64,000 bases of DNA from contig JAJKFL010000005.1 of the NCBI GenBank assembly GCA_021186555.1, positions 45,751,635 to 45,815,634 of the forward strand. Reading direction: 5' to 3'. The DNA is from Reticulitermes speratus. Its lineage: Eukaryota; Arthropoda; Insecta; Blattodea; Rhinotermitidae. Made by a program: the position numbers and the translations under genes. Of this stretch, positions 1 to 11,935 are shown in pieces. How positions within the stretch are numbered: position 1 is the stretch's first letter; every line of letters begins with the position of its first letter. The notes beneath the pieces were generated by a model, which was not told where the DNA came from, ran no database searches, and saw nothing but the letters and a program-made list of their open reading frames with translations.

Positions 1-53
1 CGATACATGCGGGCCAACAACGGTAACGGGAACGATGGATAGAGGTTTCACTG
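1..53. mobile_element. Truncated Tigger/pogo-type element, right terminal part
   Basis: The first 53 bases match the terminal part of the complete Tigger element at 43136-44559 (compare 44507-44559) with about two differences. They end in the same inverted terminus, reading GGTTTCACTG, followed by TA, the expected target duplication. The element is cut by the window edge, so its full length is unknown. The near identity of two copies 43 kb apart suggests fairly recent movement of this family. Confidence 0.85.
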
Positions 54-327
54 TATATTATATAACATAATGACCTGCATACAGAATGTACATAAAGGAC
101 CACATCATATAAGAATGGCCTCAGCATAGAATTTATTCTAAGTCACTCAAAATAACAGTAAGCACATGGAGTCTAGCCTCTCATTATGCTTTTTTCTTAC
201 ACACACTGTGTACAGAACACATAAAAAACACATCTGGTTATCATATGTGTGACAAGTTCTGTATCCAAGGGCTTTTGCCTTGTATGGATGTGCTAGAATG
301 TGTTATTAAATGAAATGAAATACTTAC

Positions 328-3300
328 CTGTCTTTAACTCTGAGTATCTGCGTATGGAAGTTGATAATATTCTCATAGCTCTGCTTGTCTGTGACTGAAT
401 ACACCAACAGGAAACCATCGCCTTTCCTCATATACTGCTCCCGCATTGCACTGAATTCCTCCTGCCCAGCAGTGTCCAGTACTGGTAACATAAACATACA
501 GTAAGTGCTTCATAGTACTGGCCTGTATATACAGCCTATCCTACATATTTCATAACAATGGCCTACAAGTAGAATTCATGCTAAGTACACACAGTATAGC
601 AACAGCCTGCACACAGAACTGAGTAGTGTGGCCTGTACAAAGAAATTAAACTAGGGGTTGACAACAGGGAGACACTTTAAAGCAAGCACAGTTGAGCTTA
701 AAAAACGAGTTCCTGCAGTTCAAAAATTTCCGAGAGCTGTCAATTCTTCACATTGACAGGTGTATGATGTGGGAGCACCCGTAAGACAGGCTCTGCTTTC
801 CCAGTGATAGGAAGACTGACAGAATGGTGGCCAACATGGAGACATGTGGTTTAATGCTGTCTCTTTAGTAACAATGAGCGCTGGGAAGTGAAGCCCAATA
901 TTTGCCCCATACCCAACAATTCAGCAGGTGTGAAGCTCCTCGTCTCTGAACAGAAACATCTTCAGAAAAAATGGCAAAGGATCAAACGTATGAACCCCAC
1001 AAAACAAAAATGTTTTTATTTCCTCTTGGACAATCAGACATAATTTTCAAAAATCAATTTCATGCACAACTAGGGGAAGTTGACAATTTTATTTAATGTC
1101 AAACTGTACTACATATTTTGGCCTATGTGGCCATCATCAGAGACCTGTTCTTAATAAAAACATTAAAGACAACTGTGTAGACAATGATAAAATATTAGTA
1201 AAGCATGAGATTTCATTCTTTTTACAAAATGTATCTTTATGGTTTAAAATGTTGTTGAGACCAATTACCCGAAACATGGGATAAACGTGATTTTGAAATG
1301 TGATCCAAATAAGTTGTTTAAAAAATGATAAGCCTTCTAAACTATGTGTTTTGGTGGATTTTATCCTCCATTTTTAAGGCACATGAGAATGTGCTTTAAC
1401 AAATTTCACTGAAGATGATAATTATGTAGGTAACACGGGTGTGTCCACACCACACACAGACCAAGGGAGTACTAATTAAGTTTAAGTGTGAGGTTGGTCA
1501 TCGTATAAATCGTGTTGTAACATGGCCTTCAAAATAGTGTTGGACTGTACCATGTATTGATCGTTGGGTTTGTTACTGTTTTTGGTTTCTCTATAAATAT
1601 AAAATTTCTCAACAGCATTAAGGTGTGAGCCCTCTTTTGCAGTGCATACAACTACCATATTATTATCAACTGTGCCTATAGGGAGTTGGTTTTTAAGTAA
1701 GTGTTGATAAATTTTGAATTGCAACTATTATTTGATGCATGTGCATGCTCACCAAATCAAGTTAAGAAATTTTCTTCTGGTTTGTCCGACACTGTTTCAC
1801 ACATTCAGAATGGGTTAGGCAGGATCCCGTGGGAACTGGTCATGGATCCCTTGGGATCTACAGAGCACACACTTTGGGAACCACTGGGTTAGGCGGTAAA
1901 CACCCGAATTCAAATATCTGTTATTATATATTGGGTTTTTATTTCTAAATAATTTCCCAATAAAACTAATAGTTTAGAAGGCTACTTTTACTTTTGTATG
2001 TCTAAATACTTTGGTGACAAGTTTTGTTTTTTGCCAATATAAGTGAATTTTATATATTTTACTCATCTGTTTTCTTGTGTGATGGTTCAGTGTTTACTAT
2101 TCAGCATAATAATAATCTCAGGAGGATATGAATTATTACATAAAACATCTTGGATTATCAGGGTTTCCTTAGTGTTTTCTACATTACTTATTGGGTAGAG
2201 ATGTAATCGGTTTAGAAAACATCTTATGGCATTGTACTTATGTTCTGGTGGATGGCACGAATCTGCTGGTATAATCGTATTAGTACTAGTTGGTTTCCTA
2301 TATATACCAATTTAAAAATAATTTGGATTCTTTGTTAGTGTGATATCCAAAAACTCAATTCTATTAATAATTCTTGTTCCACTGTAAACACCAGTTTCTG
2401 ACTGATGTCATTGAAGTCCTGGGATGTTGATACCAAATGGAAAATTGCTTACATCTGACGTGCACAAGGGGGGTAGAAACATTTCCTGCATATGGGAATC
2501 AGTAATGACACAACATGTACTTGACATGTGTCATGAAAACTGGTACAAACTCATGTGACCTGTACAAGGGACAGGAGGGAGTGGAGTGGTAAAAGCTGAA
2601 CTCGAAGTTGGGTCAGGTAGAAATGCAACCACATGATTGGCAGTAATAACAAACAGCACCATATTCTGCACCCCCCCCCCCTCCAAACCCCTACAGTGAT
2701 GGACATAATAAAAACCCTTCAGGACCCTGATGAAACTACCCACTTTCTTGGCCTGGCACATGTGAAACTAAAAACATTGCGCTGTATATGTCACACAGTG
2801 CATACAAGTCATTCCAAGCAAAAAAATTATAGCTTTCAATTAACGGAGGAGAGAAACCATGTGACTTGTGTGTGTGTCCAACACTTAAACATGAGCTGTG
2901 AGGGCAGTAATTCAGCTACAACAGTGAGGTGATGCAAGCCACCACACAATCCTATGCAAGACGTCAGAAAATGGCCCACTGCACGTGTTTGAGAAATGGG
3001 TGTATCACTGCAAAAAGTGTACAGCTTGTGAAGGGCATAGCTTCGAAAAGGCAGGTATGCCAAAGCCTCGGGATGCCCCAGATACTGAATTGTGTAAACA
3101 GACATATTACTTTTCTACACCCCTTACACAAGACAAAGACAGCAAGTATTTGACCCGTATGACAGAAAAATGCCACGCTGCGTCTGTGCGAAGGATGTAC
3201 AACATGTGCATGACTTGTACAAGGGAAAATTGAATGTATGACCTGTACAGGAGAAAAATGGCATAGGCCTACACATAGAGTTTGTGGTTTCCACAGCACA

Positions 3301-3580
3301 TACTATAATAATTGTATAAAAGACTGCATGTTTCTGACCTGAACAAGATAAAACTTGCATGTATTCAACCTGTACAGTGGACACCCAACATACCATCCAG
3401 AATACACCACTGTCCATCCACTTCTGTGTGCTGTATATAGCTGTCCTCTATGGTGGGGTCGTAGTCAGTCACAAACAGCTTCTGTGAGAACTGAATGGTG
3501 AGGGCACTCTTGCCCACTCCCCCATCTCCCACCACCACCAGCTTATATGTCAGCAGGTTGTTATTTGGGGGCCGGGACAT
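328..3580 (-). CDS. Mras: M-Ras type small GTPase, two coding exons, 3' part off the window
   Basis: Ras-family GTPase, a membrane-anchored molecular switch in growth and differentiation signalling. Exon A is 3580-3394, exon B 481-328. The joined frame is consistent: exon A ends one base into a codon at a GTATGT donor, exon B follows a CAG acceptor and ends at a GTAAGTA donor at 327. Exon A holds the P-loop GDGGVGKS (residues 18-25) and the effector loop YDPTIEDSY. Exon B opens with switch [11 protein letters not shown] and continues to about residue 113. The residues between effector loop and switch II (DGQWCILD) match M-Ras better than Ras64B/R-Ras. I chose the ATG at 3580 (GCTGCCATG context); an in-frame ATG at 3628 exists, but a CATAG acceptor at 3602-3601 lies between them. 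The G4/G5 motifs and CAAX box would lie beyond position 1. Identity is strong; the start is moderately sure. Confidence 0.9.
1080..2450 (-). mobile_element. Decayed Penelope-like retroelement (RT C-terminus plus GIY-YIG region)
   Basis: Lies in the M-Ras intron. Read on the minus strand in broken frames it shows, in order, FLDIT (about 2356-2334), IYRKPTSTN (about 2310-2280), a segment with [24 protein letters not shown], then [13 protein letters not shown] (GVY near 1905-1896), and after an insertion [12 protein letters not shown] and NDQYM (1640-1540). These match the C-terminal reverse transcriptase and GIY-YIG endonuclease of Penelope-like elements. Stops and shifts show it is dead. Downstream, at 1140-1116, is a CTGATGA - GGCC hairpin - AAAA motif like a degraded hammerhead core, a known feature of this element class. 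The 5' end is not resolved. Confidence 0.75.
1820..1886. mobile_element. Small hAT-like insertion inside the Penelope remnant
   Basis: About 66 bases that split the GIY-YIG coding remnant. They are flanked by direct copies of GGGTTAGGC (1812-1820 and about 1886-1894) and have ends resembling CAGTGGTTCCCAAA on the minus strand, a common hAT MITE terminus. An 8-bp duplication fits hAT. The boundary is uncertain by a base because the duplication and the terminus overlap. Confidence 0.5.
2520..3380. repeat. Degenerate tandem repeat in the M-Ras intron
   Basis: Variants of a short unit containing GACCTGTACAAG and GAAAAATGGC recur irregularly (near 2556, 2861, 3121, 3155, 3208, 3238, 3335, 3369). 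They create many short overlapping open frames on both strands that do not look like genes. A C-run sits at about 2671-2682. Similar GGCCTGTA/GACCTGCATACA pieces occur at 70-650. Confidence 0.4.
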
Positions 3581-3628
3581 GGCAGCAGCCCTACGCCTAC
3601 CTATGGTGCACACAGTGGATGCAGCCAC

Positions 3629-6600
3629 AAAGCTGCATGGGCTGCCTCACGCAACAACTCAGTTATGACAGTGTTCTCACCTGCAATTAAATGGGTATAC
3701 CACTTGTGAACTACCTGAGGAGACTGGTGACTACTGACATGTGAAGTCATGTAGACTGAAAGATGACAGTGACTATAGAGGCAGCAGCAAGATTCTTGAA
3801 ACATCAATACACTTTTGCCACACTCCATGGTGTAACATCCTACAGGACACTGCTTTTCAAAGTCATTACCATGAGAACCTTCAAGCTCACTAACTACATC
3901 TATTCCACAGAATCTTCTTGAGAAGTTGACTGTTAGTTAGATCAGTCAAGATATTCCCCACTTTTCTGGTTCATCATTGGAGTACACCTTCACTGGACCT
4001 ATCATGTGTCAGTTAAATCCAGCCTATATCCTCAGACCTTATTTGTGACACATCTGGTTTAATACTAATTGTATGTGCCTCTACATCTGCACAAGATTTG
4101 ACCCCCCACATTTTAAGACTGTAATTTTATAAGCATCTCTCACTTCCCAATGCATACTGCACATTCTGCCCATCCCATCCTAAATTTAGACAACACGACA
4201 ATACATGCCATCGTTCAGCCAGCTAGTTGCTGCCCTCTTACCATACAGACCCTTGTTCAATCACTGACCAGTCCATGTAGGATCTGTGGTTGACACAGTG
4301 GCACTGGGACAGGCTTTTCTCAGAGTGCTTTTGGCCTTCTCTTGTCAGTATCATTCCACCAATGCACCACACATACTCATTAATCTATCACCACTGCTAT
4401 ATAATCTCAGCAACTGACAATGCCAATAAACAACACACTTAAAAAACAAAACAAGTCTCACATGAAGAGTTCAAATCATGAAACTCTCAACTACATAATT
4501 CTCTACAGATCTCTGTTACTCTCTGACATCCACAGCAAGTCATTTTCATGTGTTTTCAATCCACATAATTCCCTCACAGTCACAGACAAAGTTCCATCTT
4601 TAACTGACCACCTACTTTCTCAGTGAAGCAGAATGTCTCTTTAGAAGCTACTAGTTGCTCAGACAGTAATTAAAATACCCACACTTTACAGAACCGAAAA
4701 GTTTATCATCACAGCATGCCAATGGTCCAAACCCCAAGCCACAGGACTCCAATCCATACCCTTTCAAATTGTATATCAAAGATCCATTGTAATATTATCC
4801 TCCCATATATGCCCTGTAAGATTTCAAGACCTTTTGTCAGCTGTCCACAGCCGCATGTTCAATACAATCACAGCTCACTACACAAGTACAGAGTCTCTGT
4901 ATGTTAACTGTGCCTTACATCACTGCCATTTTTTGCAGTTGTTGGCCTACAAACAATATTTCATATATAATGTGCAGGTACATTTATGATGTACATCTGT
5001 ACCCAATTCCAAATGCCCGTTCAATTAATTCATTAATCACTGGTACCAAACCATAGACTAAAGAAAAATGTTGAATGGCCTATCACCTTGTTAGTCCACA
5101 TACTGCAAAAACATAACCTTAACAGAAGTTGCATATTTTTCCACAGTCCATTACCATATATAATTTGAGGGCCTGAAAGCAAGTGGTACTAGTACTACAC
5201 ACATCTCACAAGTTTGTGCATCCTCATGTTGTTGCTACTGACCATAGTAAATTTAAAAATACAGCGTTAGGATGTCCCTTAACAGCATAATGTTCACAAC
5301 CACATTTCATGACACCTGATTCCAAGGTTTAAATGGGGTACACAGTCAGCATGGTTATCTGCAAGACTACTTTTTTCCTTATTAAGAAGGAAAGTAGACT
5401 GAAAAGATATGTCAAGGGTTATGCGCCAATGTACAAAAGCACTACACTCAAGAATAACAGAACTTTCTGCAACATACTCAATACACAAGAATAATAACAG
5501 AACAGAAACAGAAAAATAATGATCAAGAGCAAGAAGAAAAAAATCAGTCACTGCAGACTTTGTCATGATATAACCACATACTATACACAGGGCTACTAGG
5601 CACAGATACCATCTGCACCTCTACCATGGCTCTAGAATAATCATTACTGCTTGCATGTATATATTGTACATATATTTACAGTTCTCCTCAGTTGTACCCT
5701 TACAATGGACAAAGACATTTCTTCCACACCAAAACAAACAATCCACTGAACAACCCAGTGCCTGCTAAAGTAGTTACATTATCCTAAAACAAGCCCTGGC
5801 TGACAATTTCACTCTTTCAGATTTGTATTCAGTGCCACAAGCACATGTGGCCACTCATGAGATACATTCAAGCTGTGTGTGTTGTGGAGGAAGTTAATGT
5901 TGCCTCATTGGGTGATAGATGATTCATAGGTCATTTAATGATGGTGTAATCTGATATGGTTACTTCACATCACATTAGTTATAAAAATGGTCACAAATCA
6001 CCTATCAGCACAGCATCTATCCTGTAATATTGTAATCTGTAAGAAAATGGTTATGGACAGTAAACTGACAGGGCTAAAAGAAACTGAAAGGACTACAATT
6101 TTGATGGTCCCAGAATATAACAAACACACATTACTAATTTTATTACAACCTCCTCCGTCACACTGGGAATGCTGATTATAATGGAAATAGCTTTTTCCAC
6201 AATATATTTCACATAAATTATCACCCTTTCTTTCAATTTAAACTAAACTTGTTAAACACATGAAGCATTACTCACACCATTCTTTGCATTACATATGGGA
6301 TAAATGAGGACTACCTTACACGCCCCTTAGCCTCTTGAGTACAGATCTGATATTTGGCTGCGACATTATTTAGAGGCTTGTAACGCATTTTGATGCACTA
6401 TCTTTTCCTCCTTTATAATACCTAAAATGGTGCCAACTGTATCAACACTGACACACAAAAAAGTGGGGTTTAGGTTTCTATTAAGTTACTTTCGTCGCAT
6501 TTACGTTCTTATTTACAAATACCCTTACAGAGCTTACTAATTGATCGTAATTCCACCTAACAAATGTGACCCCTCTGTACAGCGTAAGACGTATACCTAA

Positions 6601-8070
6601 AACCTATTTTACGTTACAGTTCACATTTCGATCCACAGACCAATTGCGAGTGCTGAAATACCCACGACTCACTCAAAGCATGCATGCACCCAGCACCTAT
6701 TATCTTACCACACACCCAAATGGAAGATACCGGACCCTAACATGCGAACGAAAATAAATTCTAAAAATGTTTACAGCCCGACAAAGCGGAACTATGTACG
6801 CTGCTACAAACACCGTAACCTCACACAACCTATTATATAACACAACATAAATAACAACAATGAAACTAAAAACGATATTAACATCTTTTGCCACTCCCCC
6901 GTCTTGCACCGAGCGAAGATAGATGAATACTGCGTATTACCAGTAATACTCCATAGATGGCAGGGTCATCATAACCATTGATTAATACCATTAACAAATT
7001 GGACACTCCGTGGAAACTTAAAACTACACCGCCATATGCGGCGTCTTCGTGCGTTACTATAGTCGGCGTGGCTCACTGGCTGTGGGTAAAGCATGCCCCT
7101 GGTGGTAACTTATGAAACTATGTAGCATGACATCGGCAAAGCTGCCTCCTGCTTTGCCATACCCTATCCTTCCCCCACTCCACGGGGACATATGCCACTA
7201 AAAAAATTGCGAACTTCGAAATTATTACAAACCTACTATATACACTCATTAGGAAATATTATTTTACATTATATTTTCTCCTACAAATTCCTCCTCACAT
7301 CAAAATATAATGTAAAATAATAAGATACATTTATTGCCCAATATGGGTATTCAGTTGTTTTGTAATAGTGATACAATCCACAGAAAATGCAGAATATTAA
7401 GATTTAAAATTATAGTCTTCCGAGTTATGAGACTGTGTAGTCTGCCTCGTGGGTACCGAGGTTTTGTTCAGGACATACTACCTCCAACTTCCGACTGCCT
7501 GTGAAGACACACCCAGAATGCTCTTCCAAAACATTCATAACCATGTACCAGACAACAGGAGGTCCTAACTCAGACCGCATTATGAATCCTCACCACTGCG
7601 AGCACCTCAAATCCTGTACCAAAGAATATAAAGAACAGGTGAAGCGTGGATGGGAATGTTATGTCAAGAAAACTGAATTATAGGAAGTGCAGTATGTTTT
7701 TTAAAGACGCAGGGTGATATTTTCTTCACAGTACACACAATGCTAATACACTAAAGCTGCAGCATTGTCCAGTATGACACAACAGTCAACACACAAAACA
7801 ACAACACGAAGTGTAATACAAAATACAAGTTCAATCTGAAGTCAATGAGGTCCCAGATGACAGTGTGCACAGACACTGACCACATGGTCATTCATTATCA
7901 CTTGGAATGGCATTTTGTCACTGCTGCCTGTGAACAAGTACATTATTTTTAATGGTAATCCACCTCATATTGTTCACACAACAGTTTGTGCTGTGAGCTA
8001 CAAAAGTCATTAACATGAAGACACTTCATCTTTCATCAAGCACCACACAGTGAGGGTATAGGGGAGTGTG
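3629..8070. other. No recognisable gene; upstream region or first intron of M-Ras
   Basis: No conserved protein segment is seen on either strand. The stretch 6700-7200 is richer in CpG than its surroundings and has a minus-strand GTAAGATA donor-like site near 6708. It is a candidate for the promoter and a non-coding first exon of M-Ras, but this is inference only. Confidence 0.3.
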
Positions 8071-8073
8071 GAG

Positions 8074-8484
8074 TTACAGCAAACACAGCTCCACACATTC
8101 TTCCCTGGTACTAGACAGAGATAAGTGATTTGCGTCCTGGCCAAGCCACTTTACTCTGAGCAAGGACTGAATAGGAGGTTGGGCTGGCCTCAGAGGTTGT
8201 CTGGATGCTTTGAAGATGAGAGAAAACTTTTCCCCTGCCTGAAATTGATGGATGACTCCTTGGTTATCCAGCCCACAGCATTGCTTTCTTGTAAAGCATG
8301 CAGTTACCCAACAAGTAGAGAAGCTTCTCACATTACATAAAGCATCAAAATCCACTCTGGGTTTACAAGCACCCTGAGACAGATCAATCCCACCAGGAAC
8401 ATCACACCTTATGTAAGATGATGTTAATATCTTCCACCTATGTCTAGGCCCCCCACCTAATCTCTTCCATTGAGTTGTGAACAA
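8074..8484 (-). repeat. Dispersed retroelement-like fragment
   Basis: The minus-strand open frame (136 codons) begins with WKRLGGGPRHRWK, which resembles the GRPRRRWED tail of insect LINE ORF2 proteins. It continues with LGQDANHLSLSSTREE, resembling a motif found in many arthropod dispersed repeats. I read it as a decayed retroelement piece, not a host gene. Confidence 0.4.
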
Positions 8485-8639
8485 TGGCCAGTGAACTGCT
8501 TTCTCTTACATTCAGTTTCTCTGACCACATAGCATATAATTTCTGAAACATCCCATGCACGCTACATACCCTGCAAATCCCTGCCTTCTTAATTTTGTAA
8601 ACTTGACATTATTTGGCAAACACTACATTTTATTATGCA

Positions 8640-9045
8640 GTGTAGTGCATTATCAACCATAACAATACAATGCACATACTTCACACAATGTCTATTATTT
8701 TAAATTATAAAAATTATACTTGCACACTAACTTACTCCAGGACACTGCTGAGGTAATTATCCCTAAGTTCGTGTGAGAAAAGGTTCACCATGACAGCAAA
8801 GAGTCCCATCCCTTTGTTAATAACAGTGTTCTCTCCTTCTCCTCTGGTGACTTTTCCTACAGAAAACTATAATACAAAGCACAATATAATTTACTTAAAA
8901 ACACATACAGAAAAATTCTGTGATAAGACTGGCATAGTCACGCTTATCAAACACCAAGTACAACAAAGAAACTCACTAGAACAGTGGTTTTCAAACTTCT
9001 TACGATTTGGTGATTTTGGTCATTTCGGTCATTTTGGCCATTAGG
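8640..9045. repeat. Unclassified dispersed repeat, copy 1
   Basis: Aligns over several hundred bases, in the same orientation, with 38450-38930. Shared landmarks in order are TACTTCACACAA, GTGCTCTCCTTCTCCT-like text, TTTTCCTACAGAAAA, CACCAAGTACAA, ACTCACTAGAACAGTGGTT and TTGGTCATTTTGG. The CAGTGGTT piece resembles a hAT end. No coding capacity is recognised. Confidence 0.55.
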
Positions 9046-9201
9046 TTCAGGTTAGGTTAAGGTTGAGGCTGTGGCTTAGGTTAGGTTAGGTTATTTACTT
9101 ACTTATATATTTATTTACTGATTCATTCATTCATTTCATTTATTTATTCATTCAGTCATCCATCCATTCATTCATTCATCCATCCATCCATTCATTTAAT
9201 T
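9045..9201. repeat. TTAGGT-like hexamer tract followed by ATTC tetranucleotide tract
   Basis: 9045-9095 holds several GGTTA/GGTTAGGTTAGG units. 9096-9201 is a degenerate (ATTC/ATCC)n microsatellite. The period is six bases, not the five of the insect TTAGG telomere repeat. Confidence 0.7.
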
Positions 9202-9719
9202 TATTGGCAGAAAATAGTGTTCTCCAACCAAACATTACATCCAGAATGTTCTCAATCATACCTGTAATTAAAAAAAGGCAAAAAGAAATGGGAAACTGTT
9301 GTAGGCAGAAGAGCCATGGCTTGAGTTTAACCCCTCACCTCCATCAATTGCCTCTATTTTGGGTGAAAATATAAATTTTATTCCAAACCTTAGGTTTTGA
9401 AATGTGGCTGGCAGTAGGCTGCAATTCGTAGGAGGGTGGATGAGCACATCCATCCAGTTGATACCACGTTTGCAATAGTCCCTTGCTTTCAACACCTGTA
9501 AGTGCCATTTCAAAATCTTGATTCTCAGTTGTTTTAAGTAAATGGAGCATTACCAAGGGACTGTCTCAAAACAACCACATATGCCACTTCCATTTTCCCT
9601 ACAATGAAAAGCAGACATATCAATGATATGCATGCACAATCCTTGTTGCGAGATTTAATGTTTTCACAGCAGTGTTGCCAAACATTCAAGTCTTCTAGGA
9701 TATATGCTTTGTCAGTGCA

Positions 9720-9850
9720 TAAATGGTTCAGGCGACTTCTTGTACTGCTTGACCCCGAAGATACAGGTACTGCATCCTTCTAAATGTCGGAAACTATTTA
9801 CCCAGCAGCATTGAAGAACATCATACAAAACTTGAATCCCCATGAACATT
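9720..9850. repeat. Palindromic MITE-like family, degenerate copy
   Basis: Contains CCCGAAGATACAGGTACTGC, then a CGGAAACTATTTACCCA segment and an ACTTGAATC-type end. These parallel the core and right arm of the family best seen at 32780-33025. The copy is truncated and diverged. Confidence 0.45.
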
Positions 9851-11012
9851 CTTTCACCTTGTTCATCCGAACTAACCTAATCTGACATTACCAGCTCATT
9901 TGTTGCATAAAATATATGTTTGCAAGTAGCCTACTGAAATACATTTCAAAAGAAAACAAAGCATTGGCAGATATGCAACTTTTGAGAATTTGTCAGTAAA
10001 CAATTGTTTGCAGTTATGTACTGTCCACACTGCCCACCAAAAAAAGAAATTTATGTGACAAATATCAATCAAAGTTGCCTGAATTTTTAAACTCATGCCA
10101 AAATGGGATGAACGCATCAATATGCTCGGAGATTATGTTGAAACACGATATTTCAGCGCAATAAATGAGCTACATGTAACATTTCAGTAACTCCATTTAA
10201 TTTTTATGACCTAGGGAACCTTAGTTGTTCAATATATTTAATATTTTTAAGCCAAATAGCATAGTTTCTGTTCCTCTGAAATGTCGGTGAATTTCTGTCA
10301 GATTACACACATCATAGTCCAAAAGATGGCGATCTTCTAGTCATCACTGCAAGAACCTCAAATTTAATGTTGTCTACATTGTAACACTTCTTGAGTTGCA
10401 AACCTATTTTCCAAAAACATATGTCACACAACACTTCAGAAACATATATCAAGAGCAAATGTTGTTGCCATATGTGAAGCATGACACTCACCAATTCTAC
10501 AGGTGACTGTTTTATCTTGGACAGCCCATTGTGTTGCATAAATTGCAAAGTAGTTATTAATTACCATCAACACAACTAATTTTATTATATTATATAGATA
10601 TGCTGCTACATTTTTTTCCCCGTGGTCATCCTCAGGGCATTTAAATACATGAAATCCAAAATTACAATTACAAATATAAATTTATGGGGTCAGATTGAGA
10701 TCTCAATCTGATCCCACAGCTGATGGTTGCCTTTGATTATAGCTCATCCAAAAAAATGTCATTCATCAAGAACAGTATAAAATGTAAAATTTATATGTGA
10801 AACTTTTCTCCTTGCGAGTTACAATTTCCCCTTGTGATAAATATATTTGATGAATAGTGCTTGTGTTGGTATCATCTGCCATGGGGATTTAAAATTACAA
10901 ATATGGGGTGTCCTCTACACGGTTACAATTGTCTTGCAAAGTTTCGAGAAAACTGACCAAAAAAAAGTATTATTAGCATGTATACACACGTGCGCGCGCG
11001 GCACACACACAC

Positions 11013-11084
11013 ACAATATATACTGGTAGACACATCACACGGCATACAATATATACTGGTAGACACATCACACGGCATACAATA
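11013..11084. repeat. 33-bp unit in perfect tandem duplication
   Basis: Positions 11013-11045 and 11046-11078 are identical (unit begins ACAATATATACTGG and ends CACACGGCAT), with the start of a third copy to 11084. It follows directly on a CA/CG dinucleotide tract (10983-11015). Confidence 0.9.
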
Positions 11085-11883
11085 AAGGAAATTAAAACGT
11101 CATAGATATGACAATATACAGAGGGATACAGAACACAAGCAGAAGCAAAATAACTACAGGATTGACAACCTTGAAACTGGAACTGAGCAAATATCAAAGG
11201 GTTACATTTTGAAAGAAAAACTAAATATTTCAAATACTTATTCCATTTATTGTCAAAATGTATAAATACTGTTTACCAGTTTAATACACATCACACAAAT
11301 CCAAGGTAATCTTTCACTTATAATGGATTAGTTTTCAGGGACATTCCTTTAGGTGTTATACGTTTTCAGGATTTTCACTATCAAATATGTTAGCTCATTT
11401 CCCTACATGTTGAGACTCGAATGCAAGACTGGTGGGAATCATACCACAGCAAACTGATTTGAGATGCATTACTGTTTATATTATACTGAGACCATAGAAA
11501 GAACTTCCATGGATGGTGGGACTAATGACACTGAAGGCTTTTCCAATTTTGGCCTACTTATATTCCCCTCCAACCCTCATTGGTATGTGTCAACCAGCCC
11601 AAAGCGCTTGTTGCAAGCAAATTTTATCATTAGCAACATATTAATGAATAGAATGGCTGCACAGATAGGATACAGAGAAATATGCTGGAGGAGGAAACAC
11701 AACAGTTCAAGCGAGCTGTGAAGAGATCAATCCACGGGGCTTCTTTCTGTGACCTCATCACTGGATGTCTTTGTGCACAGGGGTTTGGTCAATGCAACCT
11801 GCTTATACAATCTGTTATAAATAAAACTTCTCTTACATAAACACGTCTTGGATTTGTATTATCACGACATTATGTATGGTATC

Positions 11884-11923
11884 TTTAATGCTCTAAATAC
11901 GCAGCTGTAGCCACATCTTTAAT
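11884..11923 (-). promoter_or_regulatory. Candidate polyadenylation hexamers after XPB
   Basis: Minus-strand ATTAAA occurs at 11923-11918 and 11889-11884, within about 50 bases of the XPB stop; the next AATAAA is near 11252. Which is used cannot be told from sequence. Confidence 0.3.
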
Positions 11924-11935
11924 TACATCATCCAC

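Noticed and set aside
2985-3233. Cys/His-rich frame looking like a zinc finger
   Set aside because: Spacing is irregular and the frame lies in a degenerate tandem repeat with similar frames on both strands.
328-3580. Ras64B/R-Ras identity for the small GTPase
   Set aside because: The [14 protein letters not shown] and DGQWCILD segments fit M-Ras better; the distinguishing C-terminus is off the window, so a small doubt remains.
9045-9095. Interstitial telomere repeat
   Set aside because: Units have a six-base TTAGGT period, not the TTAGG pentamer of insect telomeres, and the tract is short.
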